Positions 51,369 to 60,944 of a stretch of DNA of 64,000 bases are shown one piece after another (position 1 is the first letter of the stretch; every line of letters begins with the position of its first letter). Origin of the DNA: CAISIP01 sp031396205 (GTDB lineage: Bacteria > Pseudomonadota > Gammaproteobacteria > Burkholderiales > Burkholderiaceae_C). A model generated the notes under the pieces. It searched no databases and was not told the DNA's origin. It worked only from the letters and a program-made list of their open reading frames with translations. The stretch lies in assembly GCA_031396205.1 (NCBI GenBank), contig JANNKH010000106.1, positions 62,001 through 126,000 of the forward strand, written 5' to 3'. Position numbers and translations under genes: made by a program.

Positions 51369-52090
51369 GTCGTCTCGTGTTTGGCAAATACCCGCGATCG
51401 CAGCGCGTCCAGGCTCAGCACGCGCAGGCCGCCGTACTCGACCCGGATCACGCCTTGTTCCTGCAGCGCCCGCAGCGCTTCGTTGACGCGCTGGCGCGAC
51501 AATCCGACCAGATAGGCAAGTTCCTGTTGTGTGATGCGCAGCACCTCGCCGACAGCCGGATACAACACCGGGTTGAACAACGCGGCCAGGCTGCGCGCAA
51601 CCCGGGCATCCGGGTTGTTCATGCGGTCGATCTCCCGTGCGGCAATGAACTGGCCCAGGCGTTCATTGATCTGGTTCATGACAAACCGGTTGAACCCGAT
51701 GGACTGGTCGAGCAGCCAATGAAACGTATCGACCGGCAGGCCCGCCACCGTGCTCTTGCGCAGCGCCTGGATGTTGTATTTGTAGGGTTCGCGCTTGAGT
51801 GCAGTGCCTTCCCCAAACCAGCCGCCCGGCGCAACGCCGGTGAAGGTCATGGTGTTGCCTTCGATCGTGTCGCTGCTCATTTTGAGCAGGCCGTCCACGA
51901 CGCCAAACCAGTAGGTCACGGGGCGCCCGGTGCGACAGACATAGTCGCCCGGCAGCGCGTCTCCTATCTTGAGCTCGGACAACACTCGCTCGCTCTGGGC
52001 ATCGTTCAGGACCGCCATCCAGGGAATGGCCTGAACTTCGACTGCGGTAGGCGAGCGCCGGCGATGGTGCAAGGACAATTCGGTTGACAT
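51365..52090 (-). CDS. Crp/Fnr family transcriptional regulator
   Basis: 241 residues: a cNMP-binding-type barrel (about 20-140, PGGWFGEGTALKREPYKY) and a winged HTH (about 170-235, LAYLVGLSRQRVNEALRALQEQG). The phosphate-binding cassette is altered and there is no FNR-type cysteine cluster, so its ligand is unknown. It is divergent from the acyl-CoA ligase/Liv operon, and a dyad in the shared gap is suitably placed for activating that operon. The pseudouridine synthase gene is coupled downstream. Confidence 0.88.
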   Translation of the reverse strand: MSTELSLHHRRRSPTAVEVQAIPWMAVLNDAQSERVLSELKIGDALPGDYVCRTGRPVTYWFGVVDGLLKMSSDTIEGNTMTFTGVAPGGWFGEGTALKREPYKYNIQALRKSTVAGLPVDTFHWLLDQSIGFNRFVMNQINERLGQFIAAREIDRMNNPDARVARSLAALFNPVLYPAVGEVLRITQQELAYLVGLSRQRVNEALRALQEQGVIRVEYGGLRVLSLDALRSRVFAKHETT

Positions 52091-52164
52091 GAATCAATAA
52101 CAGCGCAGTGTTGGGTCTATGCGGAGTCGGACTAAGGGAAATCCCTAGCCTCCATTACCCTCGA

Positions 52165-52208
52165 TTGTCGTCCAACTGACAAGATAGCGTCAAATTAAAT
52201 CCTATATT
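52165..52208 (+). promoter_or_regulatory. Possible Crp/Fnr-dependent promoter of the ligase/Liv operon
   Basis: A dyad TTGTC-N8-GACAA (52165-52182) is centred at 52173.5. A -10-like TATATT lies at 52203-52208, predicting a start near 52215, which puts the dyad centre at about -41.5, the class II activator position. No good -35 hexamer is present, as expected for an activated promoter. Confidence 0.45.
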
Positions 52209-52291
52209 CCATTGCTTGTGAGTAGCTGCCGCATTCACCGGCCCGCAAGGGCGGCGGACGACGGCGCGCCTATGGCCCGTAAGGAGACACC

Positions 52292-54238
52292 GTGCAGACA
52301 ACGTTCCCCCGATTGTTGCTAAAACACGCAGCCGAAAGGCCAACGGCGCCAGCCATGCGTGAAAAGGAGTTCGGGATCTGGCAGGCGCTGACCTGGGGTG
52401 ACCTGCTGGAATTGGTCGCAGACATTGCGGGCGGCCTGCATCAGGCCGGACTGCGGCGCGACCAGCACATGGTCGTGGTCGGTGCCAACCGGCCGCGGCT
52501 GTACGCGACGATGCTGGCAGCGCAGTCGCTGGGCGCGATCCCGATTCCGCTGTACCAGGACGCCGCCGCAGCCGAATGCGTGTTCCCGATCAACAACGCC
52601 GATGTCTGTTTCGCGTTTGCAGAGGACCAGGAGCAGGTCGACAAGCTGCTGGAGGTCCGCGAGCAGTGCCCGCAACTGGCCCATATCTATTTCGACGACC
52701 CGCGTGGCCTGCGCAAATACGACGAGCCGGGCCTGATGGCGATCGAGGAACTGGTGGCCGCGGGCAGGGTCTACGCGAAACAGCATCAGGATTTCCTGAA
52801 GGTGCAGATCGAACAGGCCGGTCCGCACGACGTGGCGGCGATGTTCTTCACCTCGGGCACGACTGGCAACCCCAAGGGCGTAGTGCATACGCACAACAGT
52901 CTGCTCGACCGCGCCCGCGCGGGCGCCGCCTTCGACAAGCTCACCAGTGCGGAGGAGGTGCTGGCCTACCTGCCGCCGGCCTGGATCGGACAGAACATCT
53001 TCAGCTATGCGCAGTGGCTGGCTTGCGGCTACGTGGTGAACTGCCCGGAATCGGCCGCGACGGTGACGATCGACCTCAAGGAGGTCGGCCCCACCTACTA
53101 CTTCGCGCCGCCGCGGGTGTTCGAAGGCCTTTTGACCAGCGTGATGATCCGCATGGAGGACGCCGGCAGCATCAAGCGCACGATGTTCCAGGGCTTCATG
53201 GACCTGGCCAAGCGGGTCGGTCCCGACCTGATGGACGGCAAGCCGGTGGGTCTGACGGACAAGCTGTTGTACACGCTGGGTGACTGGATGGTCTACGGTC
53301 CACTGCGCAACAACCTGGGAATGAGCCGGGTGCGGGTGGCCTACACGGCGGGCGAGGCGATCGGACCGGATCTGTTCCAGTTCTATCGCTCGATCGGCAT
53401 CAACATCAAGCAGTTGTATGGCTCCACGGAGACGGCCGTATTCGTCTGCCTGCAGCCCGACAACGCCGCGCGCGCCGACACGGTGGGACTGCCGATCGCC
53501 GGTGTCGAGATCAAGGTGGCCGAGAACGGCGAGATCCTGGTCAAGTCGCCGGGGCTGCTCAAGGAGTATTTCAAGAACCCCGCCGCCACCGCCGAGGTGT
53601 TGACGGCCGATGGCTGGTACCACACCAGCGACGCCGGCTTCCTCGATGCGCACGGTCACCTGAAGATCATCGATCGGGTCAAGGACGTCGGCCGCATCAG
53701 GGGCGGCGTCAATGACGGCGCGATGTTCGCGCCCAAGTATGTCGAGAACAAGCTCAAGTTCTTCCCCTACATCAAAGAGGTCGTGGCCTACGGCGACGGC
53801 CGCGAAAAGGTCTGCGTGATGATCAACATCGACATGGAGGCGGTCGGCAACTGGGCCGAGCGGCGCAACCTGGCCTATGCCGGTTACACCGATCTGGCGC
53901 AGAAACCCGAGGTCTACCAGCTGATCAAGGAATGCATCGAGAAGGTCAATGCCGACCTGGCGGCCGACGAATTGCTGGCCGGCAGCCAGGTCAGCCGCTT
54001 CCTGGTGCTGCACAAGGAACTCGACGCCGATGACGGCGAGCTGACCCGCACCAACAAGGTCCGGCGGGGTTTTATCGCCGACAAGTACCAGCCGCTGGTC
54101 GATGGGTTGTACGGCGGCAAGACCGAGCAATACATCGAGACCGTGGTGAAGTTCGAGGACGGGCGCAGCGGCAGCATCAGCGCGACCTTGAGAATCGAAG
54201 ACACCCGGACCTTTGCGCCGGTCAAGGCAGCAGCCTGA
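52292..54238 (+). CDS. AMP-binding acyl-CoA ligase (long-chain/aryl type)
   Basis: 648 residues. The adenylation P-loop is FFTSGTTGNPKGVVHTHNSL (about residues 188-207), then LYGSTETAVF (A5), GWYHTSDAGFLDAHGHLKIIDR (A7/A8). The hinge and C-terminal lysine region follow. It activates a carboxylic acid to its CoA thioester through an acyl-adenylate. As first gene of a cluster with a branched-chain-type ABC importer and a PaaK-like ligase, it probably acts on the imported organic or aromatic acid. Confidence 0.9.
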   Translation: MQTTFPRLLLKHAAERPTAPAMREKEFGIWQALTWGDLLELVADIAGGLHQAGLRRDQHMVVVGANRPRLYATMLAAQSLGAIPIPLYQDAAAAECVFPINNADVCFAFAEDQEQVDKLLEVREQCPQLAHIYFDDPRGLRKYDEPGLMAIEELVAAGRVYAKQHQDFLKVQIEQAGPHDVAAMFFTSGTTGNPKGVVHTHNSLLDRARAGAAFDKLTSAEEVLAYLPPAWIGQNIFSYAQWLACGYVVNCPESAATVTIDLKEVGPTYYFAPPRVFEGLLTSVMIRMEDAGSIKRTMFQGFMDLAKRVGPDLMDGKPVGLTDKLLYTLGDWMVYGPLRNNLGMSRVRVAYTAGEAIGPDLFQFYRSIGINIKQLYGSTETAVFVCLQPDNAARADTVGLPIAGVEIKVAENGEILVKSPGLLKEYFKNPAATAEVLTADGWYHTSDAGFLDAHGHLKIIDRVKDVGRIRGGVNDGAMFAPKYVENKLKFFPYIKEVVAYGDGREKVCVMINIDMEAVGNWAERRNLAYAGYTDLAQKPEVYQLIKECIEKVNADLAADELLAGSQVSRFLVLHKELDADDGELTRTNKVRRGFIADKYQPLVDGLYGGKTEQYIETVVKFEDGRSGSISATLRIEDTRTFAPVKAAA

Positions 54239-54248
54239 AAGTACGTTC

Positions 54249-55046
54249 ATGAGCGACCTAGCGCCCCAGAAAAAAATCGGCGACGTCATCCTGGACGTCA
54301 AGAACATCAGCCTGTCGTTTGGTGGTGTCAACGCGCTGACCGACATCTCGTTCGACGTGCGCGAACACGAGGTGCGCGCCATCATCGGCCCCAATGGCGC
54401 CGGCAAGAGTTCGATGCTCAACTGCATCAACGGCGTCTACACGCCGCAAAAAGGCGAGATCAGTTTTCGCGGCCAGACCTTCAAGCACATGAACAGCCGA
54501 CAGGTGGCCGAGATGGGCATCGCGCGCACGTTCCAGAACCTGGCGCTGTTCAAGGGCATGAGTGTGATCGACAACATCATGACCGGGCGCAACCTGCGCA
54601 TCAAGAGCAACCTCTTCCTGCAGGCGCTGCGCATCGGCCCGGCCCAGCGCGAGGAGGAGAGGCACCGCGAATTTGTCGAACACATCGTCGACTTCCTGGA
54701 GATCCAGGCCTACCGCAAGACGCCGGTCGGCCAGCTGCCGTATGGCCTGCAAAAGCGCGTCGACCTGGGCCGGGCGCTGGCGATGGAGCCGCAGGTGTTG
54801 CTGCTCGACGAGCCCATGGCCGGCATGAATCTGGAGGAGAAGCAGGACATGAGCCGCTTCATCCTGGATGTGAATGACGAGTATGGCACCACCATCGTGT
54901 TGATCGAGCACGACATGGGCGTGGTCATGGACATCTCCGACCGGGTCGTCGTGCTCGACTACGGCAAGAAAATCGGCGACGGCACGCCACGGGAAGTGCG
55001 CGACAACGAAGAAGTCATCAGTGCCTATCTGGGCACCAGCCACTGA
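54249..55046 (+). CDS. livG: Branched-chain-type ABC transporter ATP-binding protein (LivG)
   Basis: 265 residues with Walker A GPNGAGKSS, the Q-loop, a divergent signature region (QLPYGLQKRVDLGRAL) and Walker B VLLLDEPMAGMN, plus the LivG-type long insertion (NLRIKSNLFLQALRIG). One of two ATPases of the importer. The ATG follows the ligase stop by 10 bases; livH follows after 15 bases. Confidence 0.93.
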   Translation: MSDLAPQKKIGDVILDVKNISLSFGGVNALTDISFDVREHEVRAIIGPNGAGKSSMLNCINGVYTPQKGEISFRGQTFKHMNSRQVAEMGIARTFQNLALFKGMSVIDNIMTGRNLRIKSNLFLQALRIGPAQREEERHREFVEHIVDFLEIQAYRKTPVGQLPYGLQKRVDLGRALAMEPQVLLLDEPMAGMNLEEKQDMSRFILDVNDEYGTTIVLIEHDMGVVMDISDRVVVLDYGKKIGDGTPREVRDNEEVISAYLGTSH

Positions 55047-55061
55047 AAGCGGAGACAGTAC

Positions 55062-55991
55062 ATGGCTTTTTTCATTGAAACCCTGATCGGCGGCCTGATG
55101 GCCGGCATGCTGTATTCGCTGGTGGCGCTTGGCTTTGTGCTGATCTTCAAGGCGTCCGGCGTATTCAACTTCGCGCAGGGCGCGATGGTGTTGTTCGCCG
55201 CGCTGGCGATGGCCCGGTTCGCCGAATGGGTTCCTGGCTGGCTCGGGCTGGAGAGCAAGTTCGTCGGCAACCTGATCGCGTTCATGCTGGCCGCCGCGGT
55301 GATGTTCGTGCTGGCCTGGCTGATCGAACGGCTGGTGCTGCGCCATCTGGTCAACCAGGAGGGCGTGACACTGCTGATGGCCACGTTGGGCATCACCTAC
55401 TTCCTCGACGGCCTTGGGCAGACGATTTTCGGCAGCAATATCTACCAGATCGACGTCGGCATGCCCAAGGAGCCGCTGTTCCTGTTCCAGGACATGTTCC
55501 AGGGCGGCATCCTGGTCAGCCTGGAGGACGTGTACGCGGCCTGTGTAGCGGCGCTGCTGGTAGGTGCGTTGTCGCTGTTTTTCCAGAAGACCAGCACCGG
55601 ACGGGCGTTGCGTGCGGTGGCCGACGACCACCAGGCGGCGCAGTCGATCGGCATCAAGCTCAGCCGGATCTGGGTCATCGTCTGGTTCGTCGCCGGTATT
55701 ACGGCGCTGGTGGCCGGTGTGATCTGGGGCTCCAAGCTGGGCGTGCAGTTTTCGCTCACCACCGTGGCGCTGCGCGCCTTGCCGGTAATCATCCTGGGCG
55801 GCCTGACCTCGGTTCCGGGCGCCATCATCGGCGGCCTGATCATCGGCGTCGGCGAGAAATTGTCGGAAGTGTATCTGGGGCCGTACGTCGGTGGCGGCAT
55901 CGAGATCTGGTTTGCCTACATGCTGGCTTTGGTGTTCCTGCTGTTCCGGCCGCAGGGACTGTTTGGCGAGAAGATCATTGATCGCGTTTGA
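55062..55991 (+). CDS. livH: Branched-chain-type ABC transporter permease (LivH)
   Basis: 309 residues, eight or more helices, opening FIETLIGGLMAGMLYSLVALG and with the family EAA-like block RALRAVADDHQAAQSIGIKL. Inner-membrane subunit, partner of LivM. AGCGGAGA precedes the ATG. Confidence 0.93.
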   Translation: MAFFIETLIGGLMAGMLYSLVALGFVLIFKASGVFNFAQGAMVLFAALAMARFAEWVPGWLGLESKFVGNLIAFMLAAAVMFVLAWLIERLVLRHLVNQEGVTLLMATLGITYFLDGLGQTIFGSNIYQIDVGMPKEPLFLFQDMFQGGILVSLEDVYAACVAALLVGALSLFFQKTSTGRALRAVADDHQAAQSIGIKLSRIWVIVWFVAGITALVAGVIWGSKLGVQFSLTTVALRALPVIILGGLTSVPGAIIGGLIIGVGEKLSEVYLGPYVGGGIEIWFAYMLALVFLLFRPQGLFGEKIIDRV

Positions 55992-56050
55992 TGGCTGCGA
56001 CTAGTTCCCCGCGCATGCCAGCGCCCTTCTGAACCCAAAGAGACAACGAT

Positions 56051-57127
56051 ATGTTCTACCGAGAAAATGGCCAGTTCAAGACTTCCTACCGGGCGGATCA
56101 GCAGATCTTCCCGATCGCGCAGGACCGCTGGATGATCCTGGCGCTGATCGCGTTTGCGTTTGTCGGCGTGCCACTGCTGGTGGACGAATACATGTTCCGC
56201 GCCATCCTGATCCCGTTCCTGATCCTCGCGCTGGCCGCGATCGGCGTCAATGTGCTGGTCGGATATTGCGGCCAGATCTCGCTGGGATCGGGCGCCTTCA
56301 TGGCGGTGGGCGCCTATGCAGCCTACAACACGCAGATCCGCATCGAGGGCATGCCGCTCATCGTGTCGCTGTTGTCGGGCGGGTTCTTCGCCACGCTGGT
56401 GGGGATCGTATTCGGCATTCCCAGCCTGCGCGTCAAGGGTCTGTACCTGGCCGTGGCCACGCTGGCGGCGCAGTTCTTCTGCGACTGGGCGTTCCTGCGC
56501 GTGGGCTGGTTCACCAACAATACCGCATCGGGTTCAGTCTCCGTATCCAACTTGCAGGTGCTGGGCTGGACCATCAACTCGCCGGTCGACAAGTACCTTT
56601 TCTGTCTGGGGTTCCTGGTGGTGTTCGCGTTGCTGGCGAAGAACCTGGTGCGCTCGGCGATCGGCCGTGAGTGGATGGCGATCCGCGACATGGATGTTGC
56701 GGCGGCGGTGATCGGCATCCGTCCGATGTATGCCAAGCTCAGCGCATTTGCCGTGAGCTCGTTCATCATCGGCGTGGCCGGTGGCCTTTGGGGCTTCGTG
56801 CACCTGGGTTCGTGGGAGCCGGCGGCGTTCTCGATCGATCGCTCGTTCCAGTTGCTGTTCATGGTGATCATCGGCGGCATGGGTTCGATCATGGGCAGCT
56901 TCTTTGGCGCCGCGTTCATTGTCGTGCTGCCGATTTTCCTGAACCAGTTCCTGCCATGGGCCGGCGCGCTGGTTGGCGTCGAGATTTCGACCGCCGCGGT
57001 ATCGCATACCGAGTTCATGATTTTTGGTGCGCTGATCGTCTGGTTCCTGATCGTGGAGCCCCATGGACTGGCGCGGCTGTGGAGCATCGGCAAACAGAAA
57101 TTGCGGCTTTGGCCCTTTCCGCATTAG
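56051..57127 (+). CDS. livM: Branched-chain-type ABC transporter permease (LivM)
   Basis: 358 residues; an N-terminal hydrophilic extension (about 30 residues) then eight to ten helices. Motifs include GVNVLVGYCGQISLGSGAFM and GREWMAIRDMDVAAAVIGIR. Second permease subunit. It follows livH by 59 bases with AAAGAGAC before the ATG. Confidence 0.93.
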   Translation: MFYRENGQFKTSYRADQQIFPIAQDRWMILALIAFAFVGVPLLVDEYMFRAILIPFLILALAAIGVNVLVGYCGQISLGSGAFMAVGAYAAYNTQIRIEGMPLIVSLLSGGFFATLVGIVFGIPSLRVKGLYLAVATLAAQFFCDWAFLRVGWFTNNTASGSVSVSNLQVLGWTINSPVDKYLFCLGFLVVFALLAKNLVRSAIGREWMAIRDMDVAAAVIGIRPMYAKLSAFAVSSFIIGVAGGLWGFVHLGSWEPAAFSIDRSFQLLFMVIIGGMGSIMGSFFGAAFIVVLPIFLNQFLPWAGALVGVEISTAAVSHTEFMIFGALIVWFLIVEPHGLARLWSIGKQKLRLWPFPH

Positions 57128-57267
57128 TCACCAGCCCCCGCTGGCATGGCGCAACGGAGGTGTCCCCGTGGGACCGGTTTCGATGCAGCGATGCCAATTG
57201 GGATTGGATCCAAGGGTCCCGGGTTTGTTATGTGTGTGCTTGATATTTTATTGAAGGAGACGAAGTC

Positions 57268-58599
57268 ATGAAAATGCGAAACCTAGTAATGTCGATGTCG
57301 GTGGTTTGCGCCGGCCTGTCATCCGCGCTGGTGACGACTGCTGCCCAGGCGCAGGAGCAGTTCTTTCCGTCGCTGGTGTACCGCACCGGAGCCTACGCCC
57401 CCAATGGCGTGCCGTTTGCCAATGGGTATGCTGACTACCTCAAGCTGACCAACGCGCGCGGCGGCATCAATGGCTTGAAGGTGTCGTTCGAAGAATGCGA
57501 GACCGGCTATGCCACCGACCGCGGCGTCGAGTGTTATGAGCGCCTCAAGGGCAAGAATGGCGGCGCGACCCTGTTCCAGCCGCTGTCGACCGGCATCACG
57601 TTCGCGCTGACCGAAAAGGCGCCCGTGGACAAGATTCCGTTGATCACGGCCGGTTATGGTCGCAGCGAATCGGCCGACGGCGGCGTCTTCAAGTGGAACT
57701 TCCCGATTGCCGGCACCTACTGGGTGGCTGCGGACATCCTGATCCAGCATATCGCCAAGAAGGAAGGCGGCATGGACAAGCTCAAGGGCAAGAAGATCAC
57801 GCTGATCTACCACGATAGCCCGTATGGCAAGGAGCCGATCCCGTTGCTGGAAGAGCGCGCGGCGCAGCTCGGTTTCCAGCTCAGCCTGTTGCCGGTGACC
57901 CACCCGGGTGTCGAGCAAAAGGCGACCTGGCTGCAAGTGCGCCAGAGCCGTCCCGACTATGTGCTGCTGTGGGGCTGGGGCGTGATGAACTCCACAGCGC
58001 TCAAGGAGGCACAGGCCACCGGCTATCCACGCGAGAAGATGTATGGCGTGTGGTGGGCCGGTGCCGAACCGGACGTCAAGGACGTCGGCGCGGGGGCCAA
58101 GGGCTACAACGCGATCACGATGCAGCATGGCACCGAGACCAATTCGGCGGTGGTCAAGGAAGTCATGACCAAGGTGCATGGCAAGGGGGAAGGTACGGGA
58201 CCCAAGGACGAGGTAGGACAGGTGCTGTACATGCGCGGCCTGATGAGCGCGATGTTCGGCGTCGAAGGTGTGCGTGCCGCGCAGGAGCGTTTCGGCAAGG
58301 GCAAGATCATGAATGGCGAACAGGTCCGCTGGGGCCTGGAGAACCTGAACCTGACGCAGGCCAAGCTGGACGCGCTGGGCTTCAAGGGTGTGATGCGCCC
58401 GATCTCCACCAGTTGCCAGGACCACATGGGTGCGGCCTGGGGCCGTGTTCACACCTGGGACGGCGGCAAATGGGTGTTCACCAGTGACTGGTACCAGGCC
58501 GATGACCAGATCATCAAGCCGATGGTCAAGTCGGCGGCCGACAAGTATGCGGCCGAGAAAAAGCTGATCCGTCGTACCGGCCAGGACTGCCAGTCCTGA
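57268..58599 (+). CDS. Branched-chain-type ABC transporter substrate-binding protein (LivK-like)
   Basis: 443 residues with a signal peptide (1-28, ending AAQAQEQ) and a type I periplasmic-binding fold: FPSLVYRTGAYAPNGVPFAN, a short-chain-amide-like ligand region, TLIYHDSPYGKEPIP. In Burkholderiales clusters of this kind it binds an aromatic or organic acid rather than an amino acid, but the ligand is not readable here. GAAGGAGAC lies eight bases before the ATG, an unusually strong site for the cluster. Confidence 0.9.
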   Translation: MKMRNLVMSMSVVCAGLSSALVTTAAQAQEQFFPSLVYRTGAYAPNGVPFANGYADYLKLTNARGGINGLKVSFEECETGYATDRGVECYERLKGKNGGATLFQPLSTGITFALTEKAPVDKIPLITAGYGRSESADGGVFKWNFPIAGTYWVAADILIQHIAKKEGGMDKLKGKKITLIYHDSPYGKEPIPLLEERAAQLGFQLSLLPVTHPGVEQKATWLQVRQSRPDYVLLWGWGVMNSTALKEAQATGYPREKMYGVWWAGAEPDVKDVGAGAKGYNAITMQHGTETNSAVVKEVMTKVHGKGEGTGPKDEVGQVLYMRGLMSAMFGVEGVRAAQERFGKGKIMNGEQVRWGLENLNLTQAKLDALGFKGVMRPISTSCQDHMGAAWGRVHTWDGGKWVFTSDWYQADDQIIKPMVKSAADKYAAEKKLIRRTGQDCQS

Positions 58600-58644
58600 T
58601 GTGCCAAGGGCCGACCGGCCTGCCCATGGCAATCCGGTTGGCCC

Positions 58645-58699
58645 GGCGGCTCGGTAACGAGCCGCCAACTGAAAGGGCAGCATCCCTGACCTTTCAGTT
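58645..58699 (+). promoter_or_regulatory. Two adjacent hairpins between the binding-protein gene and livF
   Basis: First hairpin: nine-base perfect stem GGCGGCTCG/CGAGCCGCC with a GTAA loop (58645-58666). Directly after it: ten-base perfect stem AACTGAAAGG/CCTTTCAGTT with a 13-base loop (58667-58699). No U-tract follows either stem, so simple intrinsic termination is unlikely. They may stabilise the abundant binding-protein mRNA or reduce read-through, as in other importer operons. Confidence 0.75.
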
Positions 58700-58729
58700 G
58701 GCCACGCAACCTTCTACACGGAATCGTTC

Positions 58730-59539
58730 ATGAGTACTTCTGACATCGTCCTCAATGTCAATGGCATCGAGGTCATCTACAACCATGTCATCCTGGTCCT
58801 CAAGGGCGTCTCGCTCCAGGTTCCCGATGGCAAGATCGTCGCGATCCTGGGCGGCAATGGCGCAGGCAAGACGACCACGCTGCGCGCCATCTCGAACCTG
58901 CTCAAGGGCGAGCGCGGCGAGGTCACCTAGGTCTCGATCGAACTGCGTGGAGACCGCATCGAGAATCTCTCGCCGTCGGACCTGGTCGAGCGTGGCGTGG
59001 TGCAGGTCATGGAAGGGCGGCATTGTTTTGCCCACCTGACGATCGAGGAGAACCTGATGACCGGCTCCTACACGCGCAAGGACAAGGCCGAGATCGCGCG
59101 CAACCTGGACAAGGTCTACACCTACTTTCCCCGCCTCAAGACCCGGCGCACCAGCCAGGCGGCCTATACCTCGGGTGGCGAGCAGCAGATGTGCGCGATC
59201 GGGCGCGCCCTGATGGCCAGCCCGACGATGGTGCTGCTGGACGAACCTTCGATGGGTCTGGCGCCGCAGTTGGTGGAGGAAGTGTTCAACATCGTGCGCG
59301 ACCTCAATACCAAGGAGAAGGTCACCTTCCTGTTGGCCGAACAGAACACCAATATGGCGCTGAAATACGCTGACTACGGCTACATCATGGAGAGTGGCCG
59401 CGTCGTGATGGATGGCGTTGCGAAGGACTTGCGCGACAACGAGGACGTCAAGGAGTTCTACCTGGGCATGGGTGGCGGCGAGCGCAAGTCGTTCAAGGAC
59501 GTCAAGAGCTACAAGCGGCGCAAGCGCTGGCTGGCCTGA
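58730..59539 (+). pseudogene. livF: LivF ABC ATPase interrupted by an in-frame amber stop
   Basis: Codons 1-66 encode a normal LivF start with Walker A (GGNGAGKTTTLRAIS). Codon 67 is TAG (58928-58930), after GERGEVT. The same frame then continues without gap through VSIELRGDRIENLSPSDLVE, the signature TSGGEQQMCAIGRALM and Walker B MVLLDEPSMGLAP to a normal stop at 59539 (269 codons in all). One C-to-T change in a CAG Gln codon would explain it. Internal starts (GTG 58997, ATG 59009) would make a fragment without Walker A. A sequencing error is possible. Confidence 0.85.
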
Positions 59540-59573
59540 ACCCATACCATTTTCTGTGAGGGACTACGATCCA

Positions 59574-60824
59574 ATGCAAGCCTATTACGATCAGCTCGAA
59601 ACCCGTGAACCGGCGCGGCGTGAAGCCGCGTTGCTCCATGCCCTGCCGGGCCAGGTCGGCCATGCGCAACGCAACAGCCCGGCGTTCGCGCAGATCCTGC
59701 AGGGTGTGGACGGCGCATCCATCACCAGCCGCGCGGCATTGGCCGCGCTGCCGGTGACGCGCAAGCACGAGTTGCTCGAGCGCCAGCAGGCCCAGCGTGC
59801 GCAGACACCGTTCGGTGGTTTTGCCGCGATCGGCTTTGGCGCCGAGATGCCGCGTGTCTTTGCCAGTCCGGGCCCGATCTACGAACCCGAAGGCCGCGCG
59901 AGCGACTACTGGCGTATGGCGCGTGCGATGTTTGCTGCAGGCTTTCGGCCTGGCGAGCTGATCCACAACTCTTTCAGCTACCACTTCGTGCCAGCTGGAT
60001 CGATGATGGAAACCGGCGCGCACGCGCTGGGGTGCACCGTGTTTGCCGCCGGGACCGGGCAAACCGAACAGCAGGTGCAGTCGATGGCCGATTTGCGTCC
60101 GGCCGGCTACATCGGCACACCGAGTTTCCTGAAGATCATTGTCGAAAAGGCGGCCACAATGGGCGTTGCGCTGCCCAGCGTGACGAAGGCGCTTTTTGGT
60201 GGCGAGGCCTATCCGCCGAGCCTGCGCGACTGGTTCCTGGCGCACGGCATCCAGGGCTACCAGTGTTTCGCCACCGCGGACCTAGGCCTGATCGCCTACG
60301 AGACACAGGCCCGCGAAGGCCTGGTGCTGGACGAGTCGGTGCTGGTCGAGATCGTGCGCCCGGGCACCGGTGACCCGGTGCCCGAGGGCGAGGTTGGTGA
60401 ACTGGTGGTGACCAGCCTGAACCCGGCGTATCCGCTGATCCGCTTCGGCACCGGCGACCTGAGCGCTGTATTGCCCGGCCCGTGCCCGAGCGGACGCACC
60501 AATGCCCGCATCAAGGGCTGGTTGGGTCGCGCCGACCAGACCACCAAGATCCGTGGCATGTTCGTACATCCGGGCCAGGTCCAGGCGATTGCGAAGCGAT
60601 TTCCGGAAGTGGCCAAGGCGCGGTTGGTGGTGCGCGGTGAAATGGCCAACGACACCATGACCCTGCAAGTGGAGACCGCCTGCAGCGGGCCGGATGGACT
60701 GATCGAGAAGATCGGCGCGGCGATCCGTGAAGTGACCAAGCTGCGAGGCGATGTCGAACTGGTTTTGCCGGGCAGCCTGCCCAACGATGGCAAGGTGATC
60801 GAGGACGCGCGCAGTTACAAATAA
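59574..60824 (+). CDS. Phenylacetate-CoA-ligase-like AMP-binding enzyme
   Basis: 416 residues, the length of PaaK-type ligases. Recognisable blocks: a PaaK-like opening YYDQLETREPARREAALL, NSFSYHFVPAGSMMETGAHA, GTPSFLKIIVEKA, and RIKGWLGRADQTTKIRGMFV with the C-terminal lobe (GDVELVLPGSLPNDGKVIED). It probably activates an aromatic acid to its CoA ester. The ATG at 59574 follows livF by 34 bases with GAGGG upstream; an in-frame GTG at 59556 is an alternative. Confidence 0.88.
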   Translation: MQAYYDQLETREPARREAALLHALPGQVGHAQRNSPAFAQILQGVDGASITSRAALAALPVTRKHELLERQQAQRAQTPFGGFAAIGFGAEMPRVFASPGPIYEPEGRASDYWRMARAMFAAGFRPGELIHNSFSYHFVPAGSMMETGAHALGCTVFAAGTGQTEQQVQSMADLRPAGYIGTPSFLKIIVEKAATMGVALPSVTKALFGGEAYPPSLRDWFLAHGIQGYQCFATADLGLIAYETQAREGLVLDESVLVEIVRPGTGDPVPEGEVGELVVTSLNPAYPLIRFGTGDLSAVLPGPCPSGRTNARIKGWLGRADQTTKIRGMFVHPGQVQAIAKRFPEVAKARLVVRGEMANDTMTLQVETACSGPDGLIEKIGAAIREVTKLRGDVELVLPGSLPNDGKVIEDARSYK

Positions 60825-60944
60825 GTGTGGCATTGCGGGCAGTTTGATACCCGGGCAATAGGCTTATTGGTAGATACCTTGATGCGGCGAGGGACGGCGG
60901 TCCGTACACTTGCGGTTTCCTCAACTTTCTCTCCATCGAGTCCC

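Noticed and set aside
58645..58699. Intrinsic terminators between the binding-protein gene and livF
   Set aside because: Both stems are strong, but neither is followed by a T-run, so they were kept as hairpins of unknown role.
58928..58930. Recoding of the livF amber codon as pyrrolysine or another amino acid
   Set aside because: ABC ATPases are not known to use recoded amber codons and no pyrrolysine genes are visible; a point mutation or sequence error is simpler.
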